This document shows positions 7,243-12,577 of a stretch of DNA of 12,577 bases, in pieces. Positions within the stretch are counted from its first letter, which is position 1. Every line of letters starts with the position of its first letter. The notes below the pieces were generated by a model. The model made no database searches. It was not told where the DNA came from and worked only from the letters and a program-made list of their open reading frames with translations. The position numbers were made by a program, and so were the translations under genes. Origin of the DNA: an uncultured Haemophilus sp. (lineage in GTDB: Bacteria; Pseudomonadota; Gammaproteobacteria; Enterobacterales; Pasteurellaceae); contig CABSXY010000036.1 of assembly GCA_902481695.1 (NCBI GenBank), positions 1-12,577 of the forward strand. The letters run 5' to 3'.

Positions 7243-8362
7243 AAGTATGTTTTGGCGTTTAATCTTCCAAGCATTACGCCTACGTTTACAACGAGTATTT
7301 ATTATCTTCTCTGCCCTGACTGTTGGTGCGTCCATTGTGACGGCAATGGCTGCGGTCTATTTCGATATTAATACCAAAATGAGTCAAGAGCTCCGTACTT
7401 TCGGGGCAAACTTTTACATCGGTGCAGCCAATGGTGGATTGATGAAAGAACGCCAATTAAAGCAAATTCTGCACAATGCACCGGATAATTTCATTACCGC
7501 TGCCAGTCCTTATTTATATGGTGTTGCGCGAAGTGATTTAGAAAAAATCGTGATTATGGGCGTCTGGTTTGAAGATATGCATGTGCTTGCACCTTATTGG
7601 CAAATTACCGGCTCAGCTATTAATGTGAATTTTGATGACCGCAATGCCATGATTGGTAAAACCTTAGCGGAACGCCTTAATTTAGGTGTTGGAAGTAAAT
7701 TAACGCTGTCTAAAAATGCGGTCGAAAAACATGAATTCACGATAAAAGGTATTGTTGAGGCAGGTGATGCCACTGACAACATGCTGATCGTGAATTTAGA
7801 GTTTGCCCAAAATTGGTTGGATAAAGAAGGATTAGCAAACAACGCCTTGCTCAATGTAAAAAATGAACAAGGTAATGTCGCACAATTTGCCCAAGACATT
7901 ATGCAACATCAACCTGATCTGACTGCACGACCGATTCGAAAAGTCTCCGCTTCTGAAGGGCAGATTTTAGATAAAATCAAAGGATTGATGGGGTTAATCT
8001 CATTGGTCATTTTGATTCTCGCCACCCTTTGTGTGAACACCACGTTGATTGCGATTGTTGGTGAGCGAGCAAAAGAATTTGCGCTACAAAAAGCCCTAGG
8101 TGCCAAACAAAGTGACATCATTAAGCAAATTAGTACCGAGATTCTCATCATTGCACTTTGTGCAATTGTCGCGGGACTGATTCTCGGCTACATCTTGGCA
8201 CAATTACTTGGATTAACCGTATTTAAATCTTACATTGATATGCGTCTACCGGTTATTCCAATTACTATCGTCTTATCGTTATTGGTTGCCTTTATTGCGG
8301 TGATTGTACCAACCAAACGAGCTTTAAATATTCAAACCGCAAATGTGTTAAAAGGGGAATAA
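7229..8362 (+). CDS. FtsX/MacB-type ABC transporter permease, second of a pair
   Basis: This is the partner of the permease at 5902 and shares its plan: an N-terminal membrane helix (about 22-44), a periplasmic domain (about 50-245) and three C-terminal helices (about 251-275, 303-328, 341-362). The FtsX motif ERAKEFALQKALGA is at 279-292. With 377 residues it is shorter than its partner, mainly in the periplasmic domain, so the two would form an asymmetric heterodimer like LolC/LolE. The segment VSASEGQILDKI before the first C-terminal helix mirrors VAASEGIVIGKI in the partner, showing descent from one duplicated gene. The start at 7229 overlaps the upstream gene by 14 bp and is chosen for its GGAGG site. 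An upstream ATG at 7163 would add 22 residues without membrane or signal character. Confidence 0.85.
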   Translation: MAANKSMFWRLIFQALRLRLQRVFIIFSALTVGASIVTAMAAVYFDINTKMSQELRTFGANFYIGAANGGLMKERQLKQILHNAPDNFITAASPYLYGVARSDLEKIVIMGVWFEDMHVLAPYWQITGSAINVNFDDRNAMIGKTLAERLNLGVGSKLTLSKNAVEKHEFTIKGIVEAGDATDNMLIVNLEFAQNWLDKEGLANNALLNVKNEQGNVAQFAQDIMQHQPDLTARPIRKVSASEGQILDKIKGLMGLISLVILILATLCVNTTLIAIVGERAKEFALQKALGAKQSDIIKQISTEILIIALCAIVAGLILGYILAQLLGLTVFKSYIDMRLPVIPITIVLSLLVAFIAVIVPTKRALNIQTANVLKGE

Positions 8363-8363
8363 A

Positions 8364-9035
8364 ATGAGTGAATTTGTAATTGAAACGCAACATTTATATA
8401 AACGATTCGGGCAAGTCACTGCTTTAGAAGATATTAATATTCAAATTCGCCAAGGTGAGTTTATTGCAATCATGGGGGCATCGGGTTCGGGTAAAACCAC
8501 GCTCATGAATATTCTGACCGGTTTAGATACGGCCAGTGAAGGTAAAGTGATTTTAGACGGCGTCGATGCGGCACAACTGGATGAAGTGGGTCGTCAGCGT
8601 TTCCGTGCAGAAAAAATTGGTCTAGTCTTCCAACAATTCCATTTAATTCCTTATTTAACCGCACTTGAAAATGTGATGCTGGCTCAGCACTATCACAGTG
8701 TGATTGATGAAGCAGCAGCTAAAGCGGTACTCGAACAAGTGGGATTAGGTCATCGTATAGATCACCGTCCAAGCCAACTGTCTGGGGGCGAACAACAACG
8801 GGTATGTATTGCTCGTGCATTAGTGAACCAACCACCCGTTATTTTTGCCGATGAACCTACGGGTAACCTCGACGAAAAAAATGAAGCCCTTGTACTAGAT
8901 TTACTACAAGAGTTAAATCGCCAAGGGAGAACGATTGTGATGGTGACACACAATCCAGAATTGGGTGAGTTAACCGATCGTGTTATTTATCTCCATCACG
9001 GAAAATTTGTAAAAGAGGACATTAATGAAAAATAA
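8364..9035 (+). CDS. ABC transporter ATP-binding protein (LolD/MacB type)
   Basis: This cytoplasmic ATPase should drive the two FtsX-type permeases just upstream. All ABC motifs are intact in 223 residues: Walker A GASGSGKTT (38-46), Q-loop Q90, signature LSGGEQQR (139-146), Walker B VIFADEP (159-165), D-loop NLD (168-170) and the switch His H196. The insert after the Q-loop (QQFHLIPYLTALENV) is the form seen in LolD/MacB/FtsE-like ATPases, which agrees with the permease type. The ATG is one base after the permease stop, with AAGGGG as ribosome site. The last 11 bases overlap the thioredoxin gene. The gene matches the position of Cj1663 in the C. jejuni P19 cluster. Confidence 0.92.
   Translation: MSEFVIETQHLYKRFGQVTALEDINIQIRQGEFIAIMGASGSGKTTLMNILTGLDTASEGKVILDGVDAAQLDEVGRQRFRAEKIGLVFQQFHLIPYLTALENVMLAQHYHSVIDEAAAKAVLEQVGLGHRIDHRPSQLSGGEQQRVCIARALVNQPPVIFADEPTGNLDEKNEALVLDLLQELNRQGRTIVMVTHNPELGELTDRVIYLHHGKFVKEDINEK
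8658..8666 (-). repeat. DNA uptake signal sequence (USS)
   Basis: A perfect ACCGCACTT inside the ATPase gene, coding Thr-Ala-Leu in the conserved YLTALEN segment, so here the signal coincides with conserved protein sequence. Confidence 0.85.
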
Positions 9036-9504
9036 ACTCGTAAAACTACTCGCAATAAGTGCGGTCATTTTCGGCAGTGTTTCTTGTAAAGACGAAGTTG
9101 CTGCGATTGGTCAAAAAGCACCAGACATCGCTGCCTATGATTTACAAGGTAAAGAAGTGAAACTTGATGATTGGAAAGGCACTCGCTTACTGACATTCTG
9201 GTCTGAAACCTGTGGGCGATGTGTTGCCGAATTAAAAGAATTCGAAAAATTGGCCGAAGCGAATCCAGATAAAGTTCAACTTATCGCCATTAATGTGGAT
9301 GGAGATAAAGTGGATACCAAAGCCGTGGTCGCCAAACGTCAGCTTACGTTACCGGTTATCAAAGACCAATTAAAAATTACGGCTGAACGCTATCAGCTTA
9401 TCGGCACGCCAACAAGTTTTGTGATTACACCTGAAGGTAATATTCAGGCTAAATATGAAGGCGCAATTCCCGCAGAAGATTTAGATAAATTATTTAAAGG
9501 CTAG
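9025..9504 (+). CDS. TlpA/ResA-like thiol-disulfide oxidoreductase, membrane-anchored or lipoprotein
   Basis: This periplasmic thioredoxin-fold protein probably keeps cysteines of a partner reduced, for example heme-binding cysteines of the adjacent cytochrome or those of the DUF2318 protein (inference). The 159 residues comprise an N-terminal hydrophobic signal (about 5-20) ending at C21, then the AhpC/TlpA-type domain with FWSETCGRC (active-site C63 and C66) and the cis-Pro loop GTPTSF (P129). The CGRC active site lacks the proline common before the second cysteine in TlpA and DsbE proteins. The lipobox GSVSC is atypical because position -3 is Ser instead of Leu or Val, so lipidation is uncertain. 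Its ATG overlaps the ATPase gene by 11 bp, and an uptake signal lies in the signal-peptide coding part. It is the counterpart of the thioredoxin-like genes Cj1664/Cj1665 in C. jejuni. Confidence 0.85.
   Translation: MKNKLVKLLAISAVIFGSVSCKDEVAAIGQKAPDIAAYDLQGKEVKLDDWKGTRLLTFWSETCGRCVAELKEFEKLAEANPDKVQLIAINVDGDKVDTKAVVAKRQLTLPVIKDQLKITAERYQLIGTPTSFVITPEGNIQAKYEGAIPAEDLDKLFKG
9057..9065 (+). repeat. DNA uptake signal sequence (USS)
   Basis: A perfect AAGTGCGGT near the start of the thioredoxin-like gene, coding Ser-Ala-Val in the signal peptide. Confidence 0.85.
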
Positions 9505-9509
9505 CCAAA

Positions 9510-9833
9510 ATGAAAAAACGAATTTACTTGCTCTCCACACTTTTACCCGTTTTAGGCTTTTTATTTTCAATCTCTGCCCTTTCTGCCGAAGCTGACTTAG
9601 TGAAAGCTGAAAAGGTATATAAACGCTCTTGTGCAACTTGTCATGGGAAACAAGGCGAAAAACCAGCAATGGGTGAGTCAAAAATTATTAATCAACTAAA
9701 ACCAGAAGAAATTTCAACCGCACTTTCAGAACGAAAAGCGGGAAATATTACTGGTGCAGGAAGCCCTGCAAAACAACGTTTAAGTGAGCAAGATATTCAT
9801 AATTTAAGTGAATATATTCAAACACTAAAATAG
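9510..9833 (+). CDS. Small periplasmic c-type cytochrome (c553-like), sixth heme ligand not evident
   Basis: This is a class I mono-heme cytochrome. The 107-residue precursor has a signal peptide (about 1-26, ending LSA/E), leaving roughly 81 mature residues, the size of bacterial c553. The heme site CATCH is at 41-45, followed by GKQGEKPAMGESKII and a terminal helix SEQDIHNLSEYIQTL. In c553 proteins the axial Met lies in a loop after a segment like GYKAGTYGG; here the matching part is RKAGNITGAGSPAKQRLS and contains no Met. The only Met in the mature protein is M54, in the place of a residue that is not a ligand in c553. The heme may therefore be five-coordinate or use another ligand. The gene starts 5 nt after the thioredoxin gene, behind AAAGG, and closes the operon. 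Electron delivery during iron reduction or oxidation is a reasonable guess. Confidence 0.85.
   Translation: MKKRIYLLSTLLPVLGFLFSISALSAEADLVKAEKVYKRSCATCHGKQGEKPAMGESKIINQLKPEEISTALSERKAGNITGAGSPAKQRLSEQDIHNLSEYIQTLK
9717..9725 (-). repeat. DNA uptake signal sequence (USS)
   Basis: A perfect ACCGCACTT inside the cytochrome gene. Confidence 0.85.
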
Positions 9834-9835
9834 TT

Positions 9836-9864
9836 TTGAAATTTTTTTAAACTAATTTTAAAAT
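9836..9864 (+). promoter_or_regulatory. Predicted sigma-70 promoter of the lipoprotein gene
   Basis: TTGAAA (9836-9841) and TAAAAT (9859-9864) are 17 bp apart with five of six consensus bases each. Transcription would start near 9871, giving a leader of about 60 nt. The promoter begins directly after the cytochrome stop codon, so the lipoprotein gene can be expressed apart from the iron operon. Confidence 0.55.
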
Positions 9865-9870
9865 GTAAGG

Positions 9871-9911
9871 TCTTAGAAAGGGCTTAGTTTTTATAAGCTA
9901 AGAAATTTTTT
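9871..9911 (+). terminator. Weak hairpin with T-run, possible end of the iron operon or leader structure
   Basis: Short complementary arms (TCTTAG 9871-9876 with CTAAGA 9898-9903, or GCTTA 9882-9886 with TAAGC 9894-9898) are followed by six T at 9906-9911. The stems are only 5-6 bp and AT-rich, so termination would be weak. Some read-through from the iron operon into the lipoprotein gene is likely. Confidence 0.3.
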
Positions 9912-9933
9912 ATATATCAATAAAGGATTGTTT

Positions 9934-10533
9934 ATGAACAAATTTACTAAAATCAGTGCAACTGCATTATTTGCATTATTCTTAACTGCTTGTGATAAGC
10001 CAGCTGATAAACCAGCTCCAGCAAAACCTGAAACAACTCAGCCTGCGCCAGAAACTAAACAAGAATCAGCAAAACCTGCTGAAGCGACACCAGCTCAAGA
10101 ACAAGCTGACTACAACAAATTACTTGAATGGAATGCAAGCCAAGTTCAAGCTCAAATGGCTGCACAACAAAAACTTCAATCTGATTTAACTGCTGCGGTT
10201 CAAGCAAAAGATGAGAAGAAAGTCGAAGAAGCAATCAAAACCTTCAACAAATCTGTTGAAGATGCAATTGCAAGCTTAGATAAATTAGATGTCACTTCAC
10301 CTTCAGTGAAAAGCATCAAAGATCAAAATAAAGAAGTACTTGCATTATCAAGCGAATTATTAGTTGAGCAATTAGGCTTAGCAACTCAAAAAGCGCCAAC
10401 TGAAGCTCAAACTAAAGCTCTCCAAGAAAAAGTGCAAAAATTACAAACTGCTGTAGTTAAACTACAACAAGACAGTGCTGCTTTAGCACAAAAATTTGCA
10501 CCTGCAGCTCCAGCGGCTCCAGCTGCAAAATAA
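9934..10533 (+). CDS. Ala/Gln/Lys-rich lipoprotein of unknown function
   Basis: I do not recognise a named family. The 199-residue product has a lipoprotein signal with a good lipobox LTAC (C20), then a Pro/Ala/Lys/Glu-rich linker (about 21-58) that probably crosses the periplasm or peptidoglycan. A helical, coiled-coil-prone domain follows (about 59-186, rich in Ala, Gln, Lys, Glu and Leu), with a tail of Ala-Pro repeats ending in Lys. Asp21 just after the lipidated Cys is the classical inner-membrane retention signal in E. coli (Lol avoidance), so an inner-membrane location is possible, although the following Lys may weaken this. The ATG at 9934 follows AAAGGA (9922-9927) at 6 nt; the TTG at 9928 is not needed. 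It has its own promoter and terminator, so it is probably not part of the iron system. The highly biased composition suggests strong expression or a structural role. Confidence 0.8.
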   Translation: MNKFTKISATALFALFLTACDKPADKPAPAKPETTQPAPETKQESAKPAEATPAQEQADYNKLLEWNASQVQAQMAAQQKLQSDLTAAVQAKDEKKVEEAIKTFNKSVEDAIASLDKLDVTSPSVKSIKDQNKEVLALSSELLVEQLGLATQKAPTEAQTKALQEKVQKLQTAVVKLQQDSAALAQKFAPAAPAAPAAK

Positions 10534-10548
10534 TTAATCGTTAAGATG

Positions 10549-10580
10549 AAAAAACCTTACTGTAACAAGTAAGGTTTTTT
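10549..10580. terminator. Bidirectional rho-independent terminator
   Basis: A perfect 12-bp stem (10549-10560 with 10569-10580) has an 8-nt loop, with AAAAAACC on the left arm and GGTTTTTT on the right. It therefore offers a T-run to both the lipoprotein gene on the plus strand and the ATP-grasp gene on the minus strand, which ends at 10587. Confidence 0.9.
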
Positions 10581-10586
10581 ATGTGC

Positions 10587-11408
10587 TTATTTTAGTATGC
10601 TGCTTTTTAACACATCCACAAATCGCTCTGTTGCCCCTTCCCAACGATCTAAATATAACGCAGGTTCAATCAACTCCAATTCATTCAATAAAAATGTACT
10701 GTCAATAATCGTTCCATCTACGCGTGCATAGACAGGCATCTCTGGCAATTTATGTAAAACATGGCGAGCGGTTTCAATAATATGACGATCAACCTCAACA
10801 GGGATAATTTCAACTTTATATTGTGAATTCGCTCGCCATTCATTTTGAGGGGGCTGTCGGCGAATAGCATGACTAAATACACCATTGAAAAAAATCAAAC
10901 TGGTTTCGCCATTTGTAACCACTTCAGGAATAAACGGCTGTAACACAACTTGCTCACCATACGCAGAAAGATCGGGTAATGCTCCATCTTGTTTTAGTTT
11001 TGTTACCAAATTACCACTCTGCCCTACAGCGGGTTTAATAACAAATTCAGGCCAATCTTGGCGTTCAAGTGCGGTCAAAATTTCAGATGTTTTTGTTGAG
11101 CAAATAATAGTTGGAATAACATTGATACCCCAATTCTGCAAATCACATAGATAGCCTTTATGGCTATTCCATAACATTAATTCCGCAGGATTGATGAATG
11201 CATTCTTATGTTGTTTAATCCATTGAGTAAATTCATCATAGAAATTTGCATAATCCCATGCTGCTAAAGGCAGAATAAAATGACTCTGTAATGTTTCTTG
11301 CCAAGGCAAAAATTGAGTAGGAATACCTTGATTAGAAAGTTGTGTTTGTACAGGGATAAGATTTTGAGGGGCTGAAGGATACGTTTTGCAAGTGGTAATC
11401 GTAAGCAT
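10587..11408 (-). CDS. ATP-grasp superfamily protein (DcsG/RimK-like ligase fold)
   Basis: ATP-grasp enzymes join a carboxylate to an amine or thiol through an acyl-phosphate. The 273-residue protein shows the family plan: an N-terminal pre-ATP-grasp part with LAAWDY (about 48-53), LMLWNSHKGYLCDL (77-90) and VIPT before the ATP-binding lobe. The lobe contains FVIKPAVGQSG (K125 as nucleotide-binding Lys), VVLQPFIPEV (154-163) and GETSLIFFNGVFSHAIRR (167-184). The metal and active-site region has ARVDG (228-232) and NELELIEPALYLD (242-254). This order matches a group that includes the cycloserine enzyme DcsG, but similarity to that enzyme is only at the fold and motif level and the substrate is unknown. 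The ATG at 11408 has no recognisable Shine-Dalgarno. It lies behind the pseudoazurin gene on the same strand, with a hairpin between them, and contains one uptake signal. Confidence 0.85.
   Translation of the reverse strand: MLTITTCKTYPSAPQNLIPVQTQLSNQGIPTQFLPWQETLQSHFILPLAAWDYANFYDEFTQWIKQHKNAFINPAELMLWNSHKGYLCDLQNWGINVIPTIICSTKTSEILTALERQDWPEFVIKPAVGQSGNLVTKLKQDGALPDLSAYGEQVVLQPFIPEVVTNGETSLIFFNGVFSHAIRRQPPQNEWRANSQYKVEIIPVEVDRHIIETARHVLHKLPEMPVYARVDGTIIDSTFLLNELELIEPALYLDRWEGATERFVDVLKSSILK
11067..11075 (+). repeat. DNA uptake signal sequence (USS)
   Basis: A perfect AAGTGCGGT on the plus strand, inside the minus-strand ATP-grasp gene. Confidence 0.85.
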
Positions 11409-11435
11409 AGTAAATAATAACGGATTTAAACATAA

Positions 11436-11467
11436 AGAAGATGCGCCAATTATTTAACTGGCGCATC
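11436..11467 (-). terminator. Hairpin after the pseudoazurin gene
   Basis: A 9-bp GC-rich stem (GATGCGCCA 11440-11448 with 11459-11467) has a 10-nt loop. On the minus strand it is followed by CTTCTTTA, a poor T-run, so termination may be incomplete and some transcripts may continue into the ATP-grasp gene. Confidence 0.6.
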
Positions 11468-11478
11468 AATTTCAACAA

Positions 11479-11913
11479 TTATTTTACTTGAGCAAAATAT
11501 TTTTCAAGACGGCCTTTGTTCGTCATTGATTTCTTCTCAAGATCTTTCACCACTTTCTCTGCTTGTTCTTTGTTTGGAAGATTATCCCCCACTTGAATCA
11601 CACCATTCATATTCATTGAACGGTGCACTGGGCAAGTATAAACATAAACGCCTTCTTTATCTAAAGTGATCGTGAGTTCCTGATCTTCTTCAGATTGGAA
11701 TTTTTGTGCGCCTTCAGGAATCGCTTTACTGTGTACAAAGTGGCTTTTATTTTCAGGACGGAATGTCACCGTATCACCTGGTTGTACTTTTAAATAACCC
11801 GGTTCAAAAACCATTGAGCCTTCACTGTTTGAATTCAACATTTTGATGTCATAATGTACGGCTTGAGCAGCAAAACTTAATCCTAATAATGCTGCAAGTG
11901 CAATTTTTTTCAT
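11479..11913 (-). CDS. Pseudoazurin-type blue copper protein
   Basis: This small periplasmic type 1 copper electron carrier has a 144-residue precursor with a signal peptide (cleavage after AQA, residue 18). The mature part aligns along its whole length with pseudoazurins: KMLN…EGSMVFEPGY, PGDTVTF, IPEGAQKF, and a C-terminal helix. The copper ligands are all present: H58 in KSHFVHS, C94 and H97 in YTCPVHRSM, and M102 at eight residues after the Cys, as in pseudoazurin. In denitrifiers pseudoazurin donates electrons to nitrite or nitrous-oxide reductase; here the partner is not visible. A start at 11913 is chosen because AAGGA (11921-11925) sits 7 nt away; the ATG at 11919 is too close and longer starts run into the ABC gene. 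It follows the ABC ATPase by only 13 nt and is probably in the same operon. Confidence 0.9.
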   Translation of the reverse strand: MKKIALAALLGLSFAAQAVHYDIKMLNSNSEGSMVFEPGYLKVQPGDTVTFRPENKSHFVHSKAIPEGAQKFQSEEDQELTITLDKEGVYVYTCPVHRSMNMNGVIQVGDNLPNKEQAEKVVKDLEKKSMTNKGRLEKYFAQVK

Positions 11914-11926
11914 TTTCATTTCCTTC

Positions 11927-12577
11927 TTAAGAATGTGCTGATTTACGCTGTGGACGAACCACCGGCAAACCTGCACTACATTGTAATAATTCAACGTTTA
12001 CACGATATAAACGATTAATCGTTTCCACTTGTAAAACATGATGAGCGTCGCCCACGCCTTGCACTTTACCTTCACCAAGTAAAATCAACTCATCTGAAAA
12101 TTGAGCGGCAAGGCTTAAATCATGTAATACCATTATAGTAATCAGATTTTTCTGTTTCGTATAGGTGTAAACTTCTTCTAAGAGATTAAGCTGATGATGC
12201 ATATCTAACGCACTCACTGGCTCATCCAACATTAAAATCTGTGGCTCACGTAATAAAACCTGAGCAAACATCACCATTTGGCGCTGTCCCCCACTGAGAT
12301 TCAGGATATCACGATGGGCTAAATGACCAATACCTAATTGTGTCATAATACTTGCCGCTTCAGTAAGAAGCTCATCGCTTACTCGCATCGTTAGACTATC
12401 CATTCGTCCCAAAAGAACTACTTCAAGTGCAGTTAAGCTTGCATCTACGCGACTATCTTGAGGCATATAGCCAATTGGTTTACGCCAATCTGCCAACTTT
12501 GTCCGTTCTAGCTGTTTGCCTTGATAGGTAATCATTCCTTCATGTGGTAATTCACCAAAAATGGTTTTCAGCATGGA
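11927..12577 (-). CDS. FecE/FhuC-like ABC transporter ATPase, 5' end outside window
   Basis: This is the ATPase of a probable iron-chelate (siderophore, heme or vitamin B12 class) importer. The frame is open to the window edge, where it begins SMLKTIFGEL, immediately after the expected Walker A, so about 40 N-terminal residues including Walker A are missing. Visible motifs are the Q-loop YMPQD (about 37-41), signature LSGGQRQ (about 94-100), Walker B ILMLDEP (about 114-120), D-loop SALD and switch His in LHDLSLA (about 150-156). The RVDASLTALEVVLLGR segment and the tail NRLYRVNVELLQ are typical of FecE/FhuC-type ATPases, which serve iron complexes. Permease and binding-protein genes would be expected upstream, beyond the right edge. 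The gene is followed closely by the pseudoazurin gene. The substrate cannot be named. Confidence 0.88.
   Translation of the reverse strand, partial: SMLKTIFGELPHEGMITYQGKQLERTKLADWRKPIGYMPQDSRVDASLTALEVVLLGRMDSLTMRVSDELLTEAASIMTQLGIGHLAHRDILNLSGGQRQMVMFAQVLLREPQILMLDEPVSALDMHHQLNLLEEVYTYTKQKNLITIMVLHDLSLAAQFSDELILLGEGKVQGVGDAHHVLQVETINRLYRVNVELLQCSAGLPVVRPQRKSAHS

Noticed and set aside
7710..7720. Further uptake-signal-like sites, including one in the 7710 region and AAGTGCAGT near 12425
   Set aside because: Each has a mismatch to the 9-bp core, so they were not counted as uptake signals.
9928..9933. TTG start two codons before the lipoprotein ATG
   Set aside because: The AAAGGA site is directly adjacent to the TTG but correctly spaced from the ATG at 9934.
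11914..11994. Longer N-terminus for the pseudoazurin
   Set aside because: The extension overlaps the ABC gene and would bury the signal peptide; the ATG at 11913 has AAGGA at 7 nt and starts a standard signal peptide.
1..12577. CRISPR array, tRNA, rRNA, insertion sequence, prophage or defence genes
   Set aside because: No spaced direct repeats, transposase, integrase, cloverleaf or rRNA-like sequence was found; nearly all of the window is explained by ordinary genes.

Overview
The window looks like chromosomal DNA of a Pasteurellaceae species in the Haemophilus influenzae-type clade (Haemophilus or Aggregatibacter). The DNA is AT-rich and carries ten perfect copies of the 9-bp Haemophilus uptake signal (AAGTGCGGT or its complement), close to the genome-wide density known for H. 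influenzae. The proteins are typical gammaproteobacterial ones. The exact species cannot be fixed from the sequence alone.

Layout. (1) 1-1719 is the 3' part of mrcB (PBP1b, peptidoglycan synthesis), closed by a good intrinsic terminator. (2) 1720-1937 is a regulatory region with a CRP/FNR-like box, a sigma-70-type promoter and a possible weak Fur site. (3) 1938-9833 is a compact eight-gene iron-transport operon, all on the plus strand: FTR1-type permease (broken), P19-type periplasmic metal-binding protein, DUF2318 membrane protein with a degenerate YHS-like tail, two FtsX/MacB-type permeases, their ABC ATPase, a TlpA-like thioredoxin, and a small c-type cytochrome. (4) 9934-10533 is a lipoprotein gene with its own promoter and a strong bidirectional terminator. 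(5) On the minus strand, 10587-11408 is an ATP-grasp enzyme. (6) Also on the minus strand, 11479-11913 is a pseudoazurin-type cupredoxin that directly follows 11927-12577, the truncated ATPase of a FecE-like ABC importer.

The central operon resembles the P19 cluster of Campylobacter jejuni (Cj1658-Cj1665) and the FetMP system of uropathogenic E. coli. There an FTR1 permease and a periplasmic P19/FetP protein import iron, and the accessory redox and ABC genes are poorly understood. The probable logic, by inference, is that P19 binds periplasmic iron, FTR1 moves it across the inner membrane, and the DUF2318, FtsX/ATPase, thioredoxin and cytochrome proteins supply redox chemistry or energy.

The most striking features are an in-frame TAA at 3366-3368 that splits the FTR1 gene between its two REXXE iron-binding motifs, and a cytochrome that lacks the methionine expected as sixth heme ligand. 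The operon promoter has a CRP/FNR-like box centred about 60 bp upstream of the predicted start, suggesting anaerobic or carbon control of iron import.
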